Shown here piece after piece: positions 10,038-20,830 of a DNA stretch of 64,000 bases; position 1 is the stretch's first letter; every line of letters begins with the position of its first letter. The notes under the pieces were generated by a model. It was not told where the DNA came from. It searched no databases and saw only the letters and a program-made list of their open reading frames with translations. The DNA is taken from NCBI GenBank assembly GCA_009746045.1, contig RPFO01001623.1, positions 1-64,000 on the forward strand, written 5' to 3'. The translations under genes were made by a program, and so were the position numbers. This stretch comes from Mesostigma viride (lineage: Eukaryota; Streptophyta; Mesostigmatophyceae; Mesostigmatales; Mesostigmataceae).

Positions 10038-12804
10038 TCATGTCGGCCGGTTGAGGAGCCGGGAGCCCTGGATGCTGGTGGCCAGCGCCCGGAACACCTC
10101 GTCCACGGGACCCAGCAGGACCCCTGCCAGCCCCAGCAGCAGGAACAGGACGGCAGGAAGCAGCAGTCCCAGGGGGATGTGCACGCCACGCGGCTGCTTG
10201 CTCAGGGGTTTTGCGGGTGGCACCGGGGTCTCGGCGGCACCGCTGGCCTTCCCGGGCGCTGGTGCTTCCTTCTCGGCCTCGCCTGAGATTAACCCAAAGA
10301 AGTACCAACAAAGTACCCAAGAATTACCCAAAGAATTGCCGGACGCATCCAAAGAATTAAAAAGGAGCAGGGGACAAGCAGGAAATTCATCGAGATCGGG
10401 GGCGCGTTTGGAGCTTGCAAAAGAGTTGAGACCCACCAAAAGGCTACCGTACGACCACGCACTCAAGGATGGAGGGTAAATTACCAGCCTGCCTACAAGC
10501 AGTTTACCTACGAGAGTACAAATGCATGTCGCAGCAGGAGGTCATGAGTGTGTACATCGCAGGTACCCAAGTACCCAACAAACACAAGACAGTGGAGGTG
10601 TCGCTCTGTGACACCCAGGTTAGGAACAAGGGTCTGAGAGATCAGAAGGGTTAAGTGATTTAAGCGATGAACTATGCTCTGGCCGGGCACAAAATGAATC
10701 CCTACCCATACTCATTATGCGCACGTGCAAACATTCTTTGCCGCGGCAATCCACCATTCTGACTTCCTCTCCCAGCCATATCTGTTGTGACAACAGCTAC
10801 ATGGGGACACCGCGATGCTTTCTTGTGGGAGCATACAGAAAAGGGCACCCGACACCCTTGGGTGGACAATGTGTGGCCTACGTGACCCTTGCAGGAAGGC
10901 AAGACGCCAGCCAAGCACTTGAACCGGGGATAAGTTACCAGGGGTAGCCCGCGCAAAGACTAGCGCAGATTTAAATTGGAATTCTCAGTGTCTACCAGTT
11001 GCACTGCGGATTGGCGTGCCTAGGAGCCAGAGAGCAAGTGATAGCAGGACTGCTGGGTCCAGAGGCATGCCCACCCTACAAAGATAATGGCGCAGAGTCA
11101 ACCAACGCAAGGCAAGTTGAACTAGAAACCCTCAGCAATAAGCATATGCTGTAGGTAAAGCCCCAATTAACCTCGTTCGCTTACCCCTAACGAGGAAAAA
11201 GATGAACACTTCAAAACACTCCATTTTTTACCACATTCAAGGAAATGTATAATTCCCCAAGTCATGAAAGTCAAAAGGAGGATGTACATAGAAAAACGGA
11301 ACCGATGCACGCCCAATTTCCGCTCTTTCCTTTTTTGTTATACCCACTCAAGCCATTCCTCCTCTTCTTGGACACCAAACGCCGCCCAATGCATCGCTTA
11401 CATCAGCAGCAGGCCAGCAGCAAAGACCTAGAAATGTCTTCGAAAAATTTAACACGGGGGGGGGGGGGGGGGGGTCCTCAACATGCAGCCATCTACGTAA
11501 TTCCCAGGAATACTCCAAAAACAACAACACAGGTTATAGTTAATAATCTTGACTCCGAAGCTTATGGCAGACCACTAAAAAGAGAAACACAAGCCCAGTG
11601 TTGCAACCATAGCAGTGGCCAGAACTTCCATGGTTTCATTCCAATTCTGCATGGCGACGCGTTAAGCAAGCCATGTTGGCTTCATTCACCAAGCCTACAT
11701 TCCGTGAGACAGGCATCAAGACAAAAAGATACGAATAGGTTGATAGACAAAAATGAACACACCTGCAATGTCTGTCTGGGCTGAGGCCGGCGCACATTCC
11801 CTCGTTTGCTGCAACTCCTCCACTTTGCACCGCTGCGCCTCGACTTCGCATCGCTGCGCCTCATTCTCTGCGGTCAGTCGGCCGATTGTTGCCACCTGCT
11901 GCCTGTCTTTCTCGGCCGCCGTAGCAGAGTCCTCCGCCATCCTGGCACTCAAATCGCTGTTCTGGTGGCGAAGCTCTTTCACCTCTTCTTCCAGCTTCTG
12001 CCGGGCATCATCCGCTGACTTCAGCATTTGCTGCAATGTCGCGATCTCGTTGATTCGCTCCTGCAAAAGAAACTGCAGGCTTTGGAGCTGGGCAGCAGTG
12101 GCTGACTCTGGCGCACGGACCTTTTCTGGTGAAGCCGCAAGCGCCGCCGGATAGAAAGCCGCCGTCTCCATGCGCAATTCTTCCACCGAAATGCTGTAGT
12201 CTGTCCGCATTTGAGCGAAACGCAATTCATGGATCGTCTGAAGCGTTGTGAACTTTTCGGTGTACTCTTCCCTCAGGCGGGCGAACTCGTCTCTCAGGGC
12301 ATTTACTTCGGATAAAACCAGCGCAATTTTCTTCTTTAGGTCGTTCCTCTCTTCCTCGATAAAAGCGACTGATTCGGCCCACTTCGCACCCGTGTTTTCC
12401 GCAATCGCCATCGCTTCTTCGAGGGCGCGGTAGCCTTGTGCGAGTGCCACGCGATCTGCAAGCGAACCAACCGACTGACTTTCAAGCTGGTCCCCATCGC
12501 CGACGCACGACGGCGGGCCCGACTTCATGGACGCATGCGTGGGCGATCCACCTTGAGATGGTGCTGCGCTCACAGGCGCGGAGGCCATGTCCTCCGAATC
12601 GGACTCGGCTGATTTACGCATGGGCTCTTTCCCCAGCTGCTGCAACAAGCGTGCATTTTCTGCGCTCAAGCCATCAAGCCGTTTCTTCTTCCTTAACAAC
12701 GACTCTTTCTGCTTCTTATTATCAACCTTGAGACGCTCAAGTTTGCTTTCAAGCTCCGCTTCCCGGCGGGACTTCTGTTTGCTCATGGTTCTTGCATCCA
12801 TCAT
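10038..12804 (-). CDS. Tail-anchored coiled-coil protein, two exons
   Basis: Exon 1 is 12804-11763 and exon 2 is 10282-10038 (complement). The join GCA G|GC is phase 1 on both sides, with donor GTGTGT and acceptor AATCTCAG, giving 428 residues. Residues 1-60 are Lys/Glu/Arg-rich coiled coil (MSKQKSRREAELESKLERL), then a Ser/Pro/Gly linker, then long heptad-rich stretches (about 120-345). Exon 2 adds a Pro/Ala linker and one hydrophobic helix, HIPLGLLLPAVLFLLLGLAG, about 35 residues before the end. The pattern is that of golgin-like or other tail-anchored tethers facing the cytosol. I cannot assign a family. Start: MMDART at 12804 or MSKQ at 12786; the frame stays open upstream but loses coiled-coil character. 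Confidence 0.65.
11458..11474. repeat. Poly-G run in the intron of the coiled-coil gene
   Basis: About 17 consecutive G, read as poly-C in the transcript, within the intron at 10283-11762. The rest of this 1.5-kb intron shows no further gene. Confidence 0.85.
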
Positions 12805-15458
12805 GCAAGTCAATCTCCTCGAGGCATTTGGGGTCAATGTTATGAACTGCCCTTCCTCTCTGGCTACGGACCGGTGAAGCGTAAACAGGGGGAAAAAAGC
12901 TCCGGGATGAAGCCAATTGCTACGCCGGGATTCCGACTTCAACGCGTGAATTGCCTCGGCACACAGCTTATAAGCTACCTTGCAAATCCGATTCAAGTTG
13001 CCTCTGCTTCGGTGTCTCTGAATGAAGGATAGGGATCGAAGCGTCTTTGGCTCCGACGACTTTCCATGCCTGCGTGCCAAGTGGTCAGGCGACGGGCGTC
13101 GAATAATTTCCCGCGACAGCTGCCCGTTTCTTCGCCTACGTAATAAAATATGTAGTACTTACAGTAGGTCAGGAACTCAGGATCGAGGACAGGAGGATCG
13201 AGGATGTCGTTTGACTCGTTTCTCGTTTCAGCGCGACCCAAGTTTGAAATTCGGAATCATAGATGTAGCTGCCTGCTGGCTGCTGCCCAGAGTCTGGCAG
13301 AATTACGTGTAGGAGGCTAGGAGCTCATGTGCGGACAGTGCGGTTATACTGTACAGCACTGTAAAAACGGCCGCGTTGACTTTGCTCAGCCCCGGACAGC
13401 CTCCCTCCCGACTCCCGTTGATACCCGCCTGGCGCATTCATGATTCTGATTGGGTTATCAGGGTAGTTCGCGATGTATCTTCCACTCATCATGTGCCTGC
13501 TCGGCACGTAAATTAGATTTGTTTTTTCACGGGGTATCTTGGCTCCAGCTTGCGCCTGGCCGCGCAAAAATCTGGGCGGCAGCCGGCAGGATGTCCTCAA
13601 CTTGCCAGAATGCCACGCGGCAATCATCTGACCCAGAAAGGGGAAAGATCGTATAGGGAGGCAAAGATACTCACGCAGTTACGCGCTGTCGTGGTATCCG
13701 TGCAGCATTGCCAATGGCGCGCACTGCTTGGCCTGGGCTAGGCGCGAGTTCCACACGTTTTGAGTCGTTGGCTGTCGGATCTTGGGTGCTGGCAGCGATC
13801 GGAATACCTTGAGCGGAAAAGCTGTAATAAGAACAGGCACTTATAAATTCGGTGGGAGGCCTGGGTAGAACAGGCAGCCGGGTTGGACAAGGCTGCTGAT
13901 CCAGAGCCAATGATGCGAGTTGTTGGCACTTCTGATTGTGATTAAGTCAGATAATAACAATGCCGGGGAATCTCGACGTTACAGGTAAATTTGAGGAGAC
14001 TACTGAGCCTGTGCAACGTGTTCATGTGATTTCCGGGGCACAAGAGGGCTCGTCACCTAGCCGCTTAGAGTTAGCATAGGAATTTGCATGTTGGCCCCTC
14101 TGGACATCTCCAAGCACTTTCTTGTACACAGCCTTCCTCAGCTGCTACACAAAGGACTGCTAACCGCGATACAGGGGGAAAGATTATGGCTTGCACTTCC
14201 TCTTTTCATAGCAGTTGTGTTTCCTTAGGATGACGAACTAGTTATACGTAGGCCGTGTAGTCGTAGGCGCGCCGTAAGGTGTGCTTATTCAATTTTCTGT
14301 GGAAATATCGAGGCCTTGCAAGGTGCAGATGAAATTCGGTGTAGGGAGCATTGGCAGATACCATCTACCCTTCCATGTAAGACCGACTCTTATAAACAGC
14401 TGCTGTTGCTCTTTCGTAATGTCAGTGCCCTGAGCTGTTTTCTTGAAAACGGATAGCAAGGCTGCTTTGAGGTTTTGTCCGAGGGTTTTGCCACGTTATA
14501 ATGGCAGGCACCATACAAGGGTCTTGGCCAAGTCCGTTCCCAAGTCCGTTCCGCTGTGCCAAGCTCGCCATGGCAGCAGATAGACTTCCCTGAGATTATT
14601 GAGGGAAGGCGTGATGTATTTGAGTCATAGATCAGTTGAAACCCGTCATCTCACATTAAGTCTGTGACATCGGCAGTATTTATCTTAGTTAAACATTCTT
14701 TGTTGGGCGGCACCAACACCGTCTGCACAAAGTGGTCTTTCAGTCACATGCTTCATCAGTCACATGCCACATCAGTCGCATGCCATATCAGTAACGTGCT
14801 CATTCAGTCACGCCAAGTGCTCTTTCAGCCACTTATAAAAATGGCTATGTAACCCTTTCATCCACTCAATCTTCATACACACATTCGTGCATCCTCCCAT
14901 GCAATCGTACGTGCATTCGTTCACTCCCTTGCCTCGGTTTGGAGAATTGTTGCTGCCGAGAGGGGCTGCCTTGCATAGCCATACGCACTCCACATTACAT
15001 GTTGCCCAACGCCCACCGTTCTGGCAAGCTACAGGTCGGCAGCACCTGTGCGCAGCAGGTGCAACCTTGTTGACCCACACTTGAACGATAGTCAGCTGAG
15101 ATAAGACCTACACTTGGAAGGATAGTCAGCCTAGATATTGGCATCCGGTGCCACATGGCGGGCCTTATCCCTAAGACCTCTGCCCTGTATCATGCCCTGT
15201 CCCATGCCTTGTCCTGTGTCCTGTTCATTCCCCTCTCCTTTCGCCTGCTCTGGGCCCTAGCCCTCACCACCTCGGCCCTAGCCCCCGTCTCCTTTCTTTC
15301 ACTCTCTACTCTTTGGCCGGTCTGTCTACTGATCATCGCTTTTCCCCGTGTGTCTATTGCTCCCTCATCGTCTGCCCCTTCCCCTCCCATCCAATATGCA
15401 TGCGGCCTGTGTGTCTACCCAATATGCATGCGGCCTGTGTGTCTACCCATGGGCTGTG
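12805..15458. other. Intergenic, no supported gene
   Basis: This 2.65-kb gap lies between divergent genes (coiled-coil gene on minus, C2 gene on plus). It should contain both promoters. Only short ORFs without domain features are present. A degenerate ~17-bp repeat around TCAGTCACATGC occupies about 14738-14815. Confidence 0.4.
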
Positions 15459-18400
15459 ATGAAATCTCTTCCAACCTTTCTGCGCCGGGGCGCTCTGCTA
15501 CCACCCGCCCCAACAGTCATCGCGGCATATGGCCTGCGAGACAAGGAGCTCATCAGTGAGTGGACTACAGCTACTAAATAGTGTATAGCTGTTAAAATAA
15601 TGGGCAGCGTTATGGCAGCGTTATGGCAGCACTATGGTAGCACATTGTGCGGACACCGTAGATGAGCCGCCAGCGGCAGGCTACCCATGGTAACCCTGGA
15701 AAAGAGGGTGTTCGGTACCTCGTCTTGCATTTTCTGGATACATGTTATGAGCGTCATGTGAGCACTCCTTGTAGAAATGAGATTGAGAGGGCACGTCATT
15801 GCCCCCGTTTGATCAGTGGTCTTTCTCATAACTGTTGAGCCTTTTCTCATGATGAATCAATAATTGTTGAGGTTTTGAAGAAGGGGTGGCCTTGGTATTG
15901 AAAACCCACCACCACATTGTAAGCAAGTATGCCCCCCACTGCATTCTAAGGAACGCGTCCGCATGGCAACAGTACGGCCATGTTTAGGGGACTGGCCGGA
16001 ATCAGGGGACTGGCCGGGATGCTTGGAGACTTAGCGCTTGGAGACAAAAAGCTTGGAGACTTGGAGAGTTGGAGCCACGTGTTTCCCGGCAGGAATAGGG
16101 AGCTGTGATGGAACCGTCACGCGATACAAAGCCATTTTGGGTCGGGCACGGTTTGAACTCGCCGGGACGGCGGGATCTCGGCGATCAGGAGCTCTCCTCC
16201 CCATGCTCTGCTTCCCGGCTTTCAAACAAAGAATAGAGAGCTATCAGAACCCACCCTGCTTCGTGGCTTTCCAACAGTTTTATGTTATTCATGTCTGTAG
16301 TCCCCGCTCAACCCGGCCTACTTTCAGCCAAAGGCCACCGCTGAACTCGTATTATCAGGCCGTCGGGATCCCGTCGTTTTCTATCTATGGCATTCCCAAC
16401 CGACCCCGTAACTTTCTGCCCTACTGCCCTATATTTCGCCCCCAATACCGCGCTCAATCCTCACAACCGCCCGGCTGTCAGGGCCTCATTCATTGTAATT
16501 CCGCTGCTCTCCCCCCCCCTCCTCCCCCCTCCCTGATGTTCTGCCCTACTGCCCTGCCTTTGGCCCCCTAAACTATGCTCTCAAAACCAACCTTGACGGC
16601 CAGGCCGCCAGGACCCCATCATTAATCAATCGGCTCACCCGAACCTTGTGCCCCTCTGCCCCACCTCTGGGTCCTACCATTTATGCATGCCAGCACCCCC
16701 CACATGTATGTATGCATGCCAGCACCCCCCCCTAGGTATTTATGCTGCGATAACGTTAATGTTTTTTCTGCTTCCTTTGGTGCTTGCTCTGCCTTGTTTT
16801 CGTGCCTTCTTTTGGTGGCCGGTGGTCACCTTATGTACAACAACGCGGTGCAACGCTATCAGATTTCGACCATTCCTTCCCCCCGCCGCCGCCGCCCCCG
16901 GCCGGCCTCCTACAAAAAAAACTAAAACAAAGAAAACTCTTTTTTTCTTTGTTTTAGTTTTTTTTGTAGGAGGTCGGCCGGGGGCGGCGGCGGTGGGTGG
17001 AAGGATTGGTCGAAATCTGATAGCGGTGTTGTGCATCCCGTGACCACCGGCCACCAAAAGAAGGCACGAAAACAAGGCAGAGCAAGCACCAAAGGAAGCA
17101 GAAAAAAGCATTAACGTTATCGCAGCATAAATACCTAGGGGGGGGTGCTGGCATGCATACATACATGTGGGGGGTGCTGGCATGCATAAATACATGTGGG
17201 GGGTGCTGGCATGCATAAATACATGTGGGGGTGCTGGCATGCATAAATACCTACGGGGGGTGCTGGCATGCATAAATACCTAGGGGGGGTGCTGGCATGC
17301 ATAAATACCTAGGGGGGGGTGCTGGCAAGCATAAATACCTAGGGGGGGTGCTGGCAAGCATAAATACCTAGGGGGGGTGCTGGCATGCATAAATACCTAG
17401 GGGGGGTGCTGGCATGCATAAATACATGTGGGGGTGCTGGCATGCATAAATACCTAGGGGGGGTGCTGGCATGCATAAATACCTAGGGGGGGTGCTGGCA
17501 TGCATAAATACCTAGGGGGGGTGCTGGCATGCATAAATACCTAGGGGGGGGTGCTGGCATGCATAAATACCTAGGGGGGGGTGCTGGCATGCATAAATAC
17601 CTAGGGGGGGGTGCTGGCAAGCATAAATACATGTGGGGGTGCTGGCATGCATAAATACCTAGGGGGGGTGCTGCCATGCATAAATACATGTGGGGGGTGC
17701 TGGCATGCATAAATACATGTGGGGGGTGCTGGCATGCATAAATACCTAGGGGGGGTGCTGCCATGCATAAATACATGTGGGGGTGCTGGCATGCATAAAT
17801 ACCTAGGGGGGGTGCTGGCATGCATAAATACCTAGGGGGGGTGCTGGCATGCATAAATACCTAGGGGGGGTGCTGCCATGCATAAATACATGTGGGGGTG
17901 CTGGCATGCATAAATACCTAGGGGGGGTGCTGCCATGCATAAATACATGTGGGGGTTGCTGGCATGCATAAATACATGTGGGGGGTGCTGGCATGCATAA
18001 ATACCTAGGGGGGGTGCTGGCAAGCATAAATACCTAGGGGGGGTGCTGGCATGCATAAATACGTCGGGTGGGGTGCTGGCATGCATAAATACATGTGGGG
18101 GGTGCTGGCATGCATAAATACCTAGGGGGGGTGCTGGCATGCATAAATACCTAGGGGGGGTGCTGGCATGCATAAATACCTAGGGGGGGGTGCTGGCATG
18201 CATAAATACCTAGGGGGGGTGCTGGCATGCATAAATACCTAGGGGGGGTGCTGGCATGCATAAATACCTAGGGGGGGTGCTGGCAAGCATAAATACATGT
18301 GGGGGGTGCTGGCATGCATAAATACCTAGGGGGGGGTGCTGCCATGCATAAATACATGTGGGGGGTGCTGGCATGCATAAATACATGTGGGGGGTGCTGG

Positions 18401-20481
18401 CATGCATAAATACCTAGGGGGGGGTGCTGCCATGCATAAATACATGTGGGGGGTGCTGGCATGCATAAATACCTAGGGGGGGGTGCTGGCATGCATAAAT
18501 ACCTAGGGGGGGTGCTGGCATGCATAAATACCTAGGGGGGGGTGCTGGCATGCATAAATACATGTGGGGGGTGCTGGCATGCATAAATACCTAGGGGTCG
18601 CCCACCAAACCACGCCTCCGCCGACACCGCCAGGCCGCCAAGACCGAACTAGTGTCAGGTGGCTGCATTCCCCACACCCTCTAACTTCAGCCCTTCTGCC
18701 CTGCCTGCTCCCAACACCACGCCCAACCTTGATAACGCCCAGCCCGCCAGGACCCCTACGCGGTCATCCAGCTGTCCGGGCAGCACTACCGCACGCGCAC
18801 GCATGTGGACGGGGGGAAGAACCCGCGCTGGGGCGACCGGTTTGCGTTCACCGTGAATGGGAACGAGCCGGAGCTCACCGTGCTCGTCTACAACGGCAAC
18901 GTGGTCCAGCACGACGACGTCATCGGCACCGCACGCGTGCCCCTCGCCAAAGTCTTCAGCACGGGGATGGACCAGGCCACTGTGCCTGTGATTGACAGCA
19001 AGCACCGCACCGCGGGCCAGGTCCAGCTGACTCTCACTTTCTCCAGCCTCGCTGGGGTGCCGATGACCTCCACAGGGGCCCCTGTGGGGTACCCTGTTGG
19101 GGCACCCCCCCCTGCGACCTCCAGTAAGGGGTACCCTCCTGCGGGGTACCCACCCCCAGGGTACGGGGCACCCCCACCTGCGTACGGTGCCCCGGGGGGG
19201 TACCCCCCACCTGGGTATCCACCGGCGCAGCCCGCGGGGTACCCGCCCCCAGGGTATGCGGCTCCACCCCCGGGGTATGGGGCGCCGCCCCCGGCCCCGT
19301 ACCCGTATCCTGCGGCGCCTCCACCCGCGTACGCCCCGGCCCCGTATGGAGCTGTCCCTTATGCGGCCGCGCCCCCCGTCGGTGAGTCCGATGGCGTGGA
19401 TCATTCTCAAGGCTGCGGCGTGGGTTGTTCTAATTGCTGCGGCTGTCATTGCCCGCACCGCCCGTTGGTGGTTGTGTGGCGGAGTATCCTTTTAGCTACC
19501 AGTGAGAAAACCAGCGCAGGCCAGAAATCTGGAGAATCAGGGCCATGGCTGTTATGTTATTGCTGTCATCGCTCTGGGCTGGTTCGTTATTCATGTGTGT
19601 GTTGTGAGGGAGAAATTGGACCACGGCCGTTATGTTAGTGCTGTTTCCATTGCTGTCATCGCTCTGGGCTGTGTGTGTGTGTGTGTGTGTGTGTTGTTAG
19701 GGGTTCTCCTCGTGTCCTATAATGTGGTTATGATGCTATTCCGTACCAGTTGCACTGCTATGCCAGTGGTTATTGTGGCTACGCTACTGCTTGTAGGGGG
19801 GGAACCAAAGCTGTTTTTCCAACTGTGCGCTAGATTTACGGTGGATCGATGGTGTGCTTCCGAGATGTTTTGTGGAACCTGCTTCCCTCGGCCCGCCTGC
19901 TTCCCTCGGCCCACCTGCTTCCCTCTGCCCACCTGCTTCCCTCTGCCCGCCTGCTTCCCTCTACACCCACCCACCACCCCCTTTGTCAAACCACAAACAT
20001 GCAGCGGCGGACTGCGTAATCTTATTATACTCATTCTTATCAATTTTAATTTTACTTGCGCATCTTCATCGTTGCGCCACCCTCCCAACGATTCCCCCAT
20101 CGGCCACCATGCCACCACCGCGCCACCATCTGCCACCACGCCACCTTCTGCCTTTATGCCACTGCCTGCCACCGTGCCAACATCGCGTCACCAGTGTACG
20201 GCCACGCGGGCTACCCCGCCCCCCCGATGGCCCCCCACATGGCCCCCGGCATGTACGGAGCCCCGGGCTACGGGCACAAGTACGGCAAGCACGGCAAGCA
20301 CGGCGGCTACAAGAAGTTCAAGGGCTACAAGCGCAAGGTGGGGGCCTTTGGTACCGCTATAGTGGACATAGGAAGCCACGCTCGCCCTTGCCCCCTCTAG
20401 CATGGTGGGCACAACACGTTCAAGGGCTACAAGCACAAGATGCGGCCCTCTGCAGTATGTGTTCGCCTTGAGTGTCCCTGA
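15459..20481 (+). CDS. C2-domain protein with XYPPX repeats and basic Gly/Lys/His tail (SRC2-like), four exons
   Basis: Exons: 15459-15555, 18743-19381, 20195-20337, 20401-20481. All phases match (1, 1, 0) and give 319 residues. The C2 domain is split by intron 1: exon 1 ends VIAAYGLRDKELI and exon 2 continues TRQDPYAVIQLSG, then RTRTHV..NPRWGDRFAFTV, ELTVLVYNGN and HDDVIGTARVPL, the usual strand order of a single Ca/phospholipid-binding C2 domain. After it come many GYPPPGY-type repeats, then GHKYGKHGKHGGYKKFKGYK. Intron 3 is only 63 nt; reading through it instead gives a shorter tail. Plant SRC2-like proteins combine a C2 domain with Gly/Pro/Tyr-rich tails and act at membranes in stress responses. 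The ATG at 15459 is the weakest point, since CAACAG at 15511-15516 could be an acceptor for an unseen earlier exon. Confidence 0.7.
16679..17191. repeat. ~0.5-kb palindrome in intron 1 of the C2 gene
   Basis: Two arms of about 250 bp meet near 16935-16941 with almost no spacer. The left arm runs from the minisatellite unit (reversed) through CTGCGATAACGTTAATG, CTTCTTTTGGTGGCCGGTGG and GATTTCGACCATTCC to CTAAAACAAAGAAAA; the right arm repeats this in reverse. There are small mismatches and an indel around 16840-16850 and 17020-17035. The outer ends of both arms are minisatellite units in opposite orientation. Confidence 0.9.
17130..18598 (+). repeat. 27-30 bp minisatellite, ~50 units, two alternating unit types
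   Basis: The unit is GTGCTGGCATGCATAAATAC followed by either CTAGGGGGG or ATGTGGGGG. Both types carry palindromic hexamers (GCATGC, and CCTAGG or ACATGT). G-run length varies from 5 to 8, and some units have GCCATGC or GCAAGC. Types are interspersed rather than blocked. The array starts inside the right arm of the palindrome and ends just before the exon 2 acceptor region of the C2 gene. Confidence 0.95.
19500..19550 (-). mobile_element. Truncated copy of the CTCCTTGATA-type short retroposon
   Basis: About 50 bp in C2-gene intron 2 match the complement of the family core (AACCAGCGCAGGCCAGAAAT, then GGAGAATC and CCATGG). The end is diverged (GTGAGAAAACC instead of CAAGGAGACAACC). Confidence 0.6.
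19881..19975 (+). repeat. ~18-bp tandem repeat in C2-gene intron 2
   Basis: About five imperfect units of CTGCTTCCCTCGGCCCGC type. A (GT)n tract lies at about 19673-19694 in the same intron. Confidence 0.75.
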
Positions 20482-20639
20482 CCATGCATGTCCCTTCGTA
20501 ACTGTTTTCTGTACATTCAAAGTCACAACTGTGAGTTGCATCCGTTAACGTCAACTATGTCAGCCTGCTTTGTAGCCTAGTGAGCAACCTGGTTAGACGA
20601 CCTTGCGACGTTGTTAGTAATAAGTCTGCATGGGGCGCT

Positions 20640-20830
20640 GTTCCGTGCCAGTGATTCACAAGGCAGTGATTCACATGGCCTTGGTTCACCTGGCAGTGCG
20701 TCACAAGGCAGTGCTTCACCAGACAGTGCGTCACAAGGCAGTACTTCAGAAGGCAGTGATGTGCATGGCAGTGATTCACAAGGCAGTGCGTCACAAGGCA
20801 GTGCGTCACACGGCAGTGATTGACAAGGCG
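20640..20830 (+). repeat. ~15-bp tandem repeat downstream of the C2 gene
   Basis: About twelve units of GGCAGTGATTCACAA type with substitutions (GTGCGTCACAAGGCA and similar). Open reading frames across it are a by-product of the period being divisible by three. Confidence 0.85.

Noticed and set aside
11716-13080. Extension of the coiled-coil protein to a start at 13080
   Set aside because: The extra 92 residues lack coiled-coil character; MMDART or MSKQ is a more natural start, though this is not proven.
17130-18598. CRISPR-like array
   Set aside because: Units are contiguous without unique spacers, there are no cas genes, and the context is eukaryotic.
17100-18600. Long minus-strand ORFs reading MHASTPPRYLCMPAPP-type repeats
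   Set aside because: They are translations of the minisatellite in an open frame; no start context, splice support or non-repeat domain.
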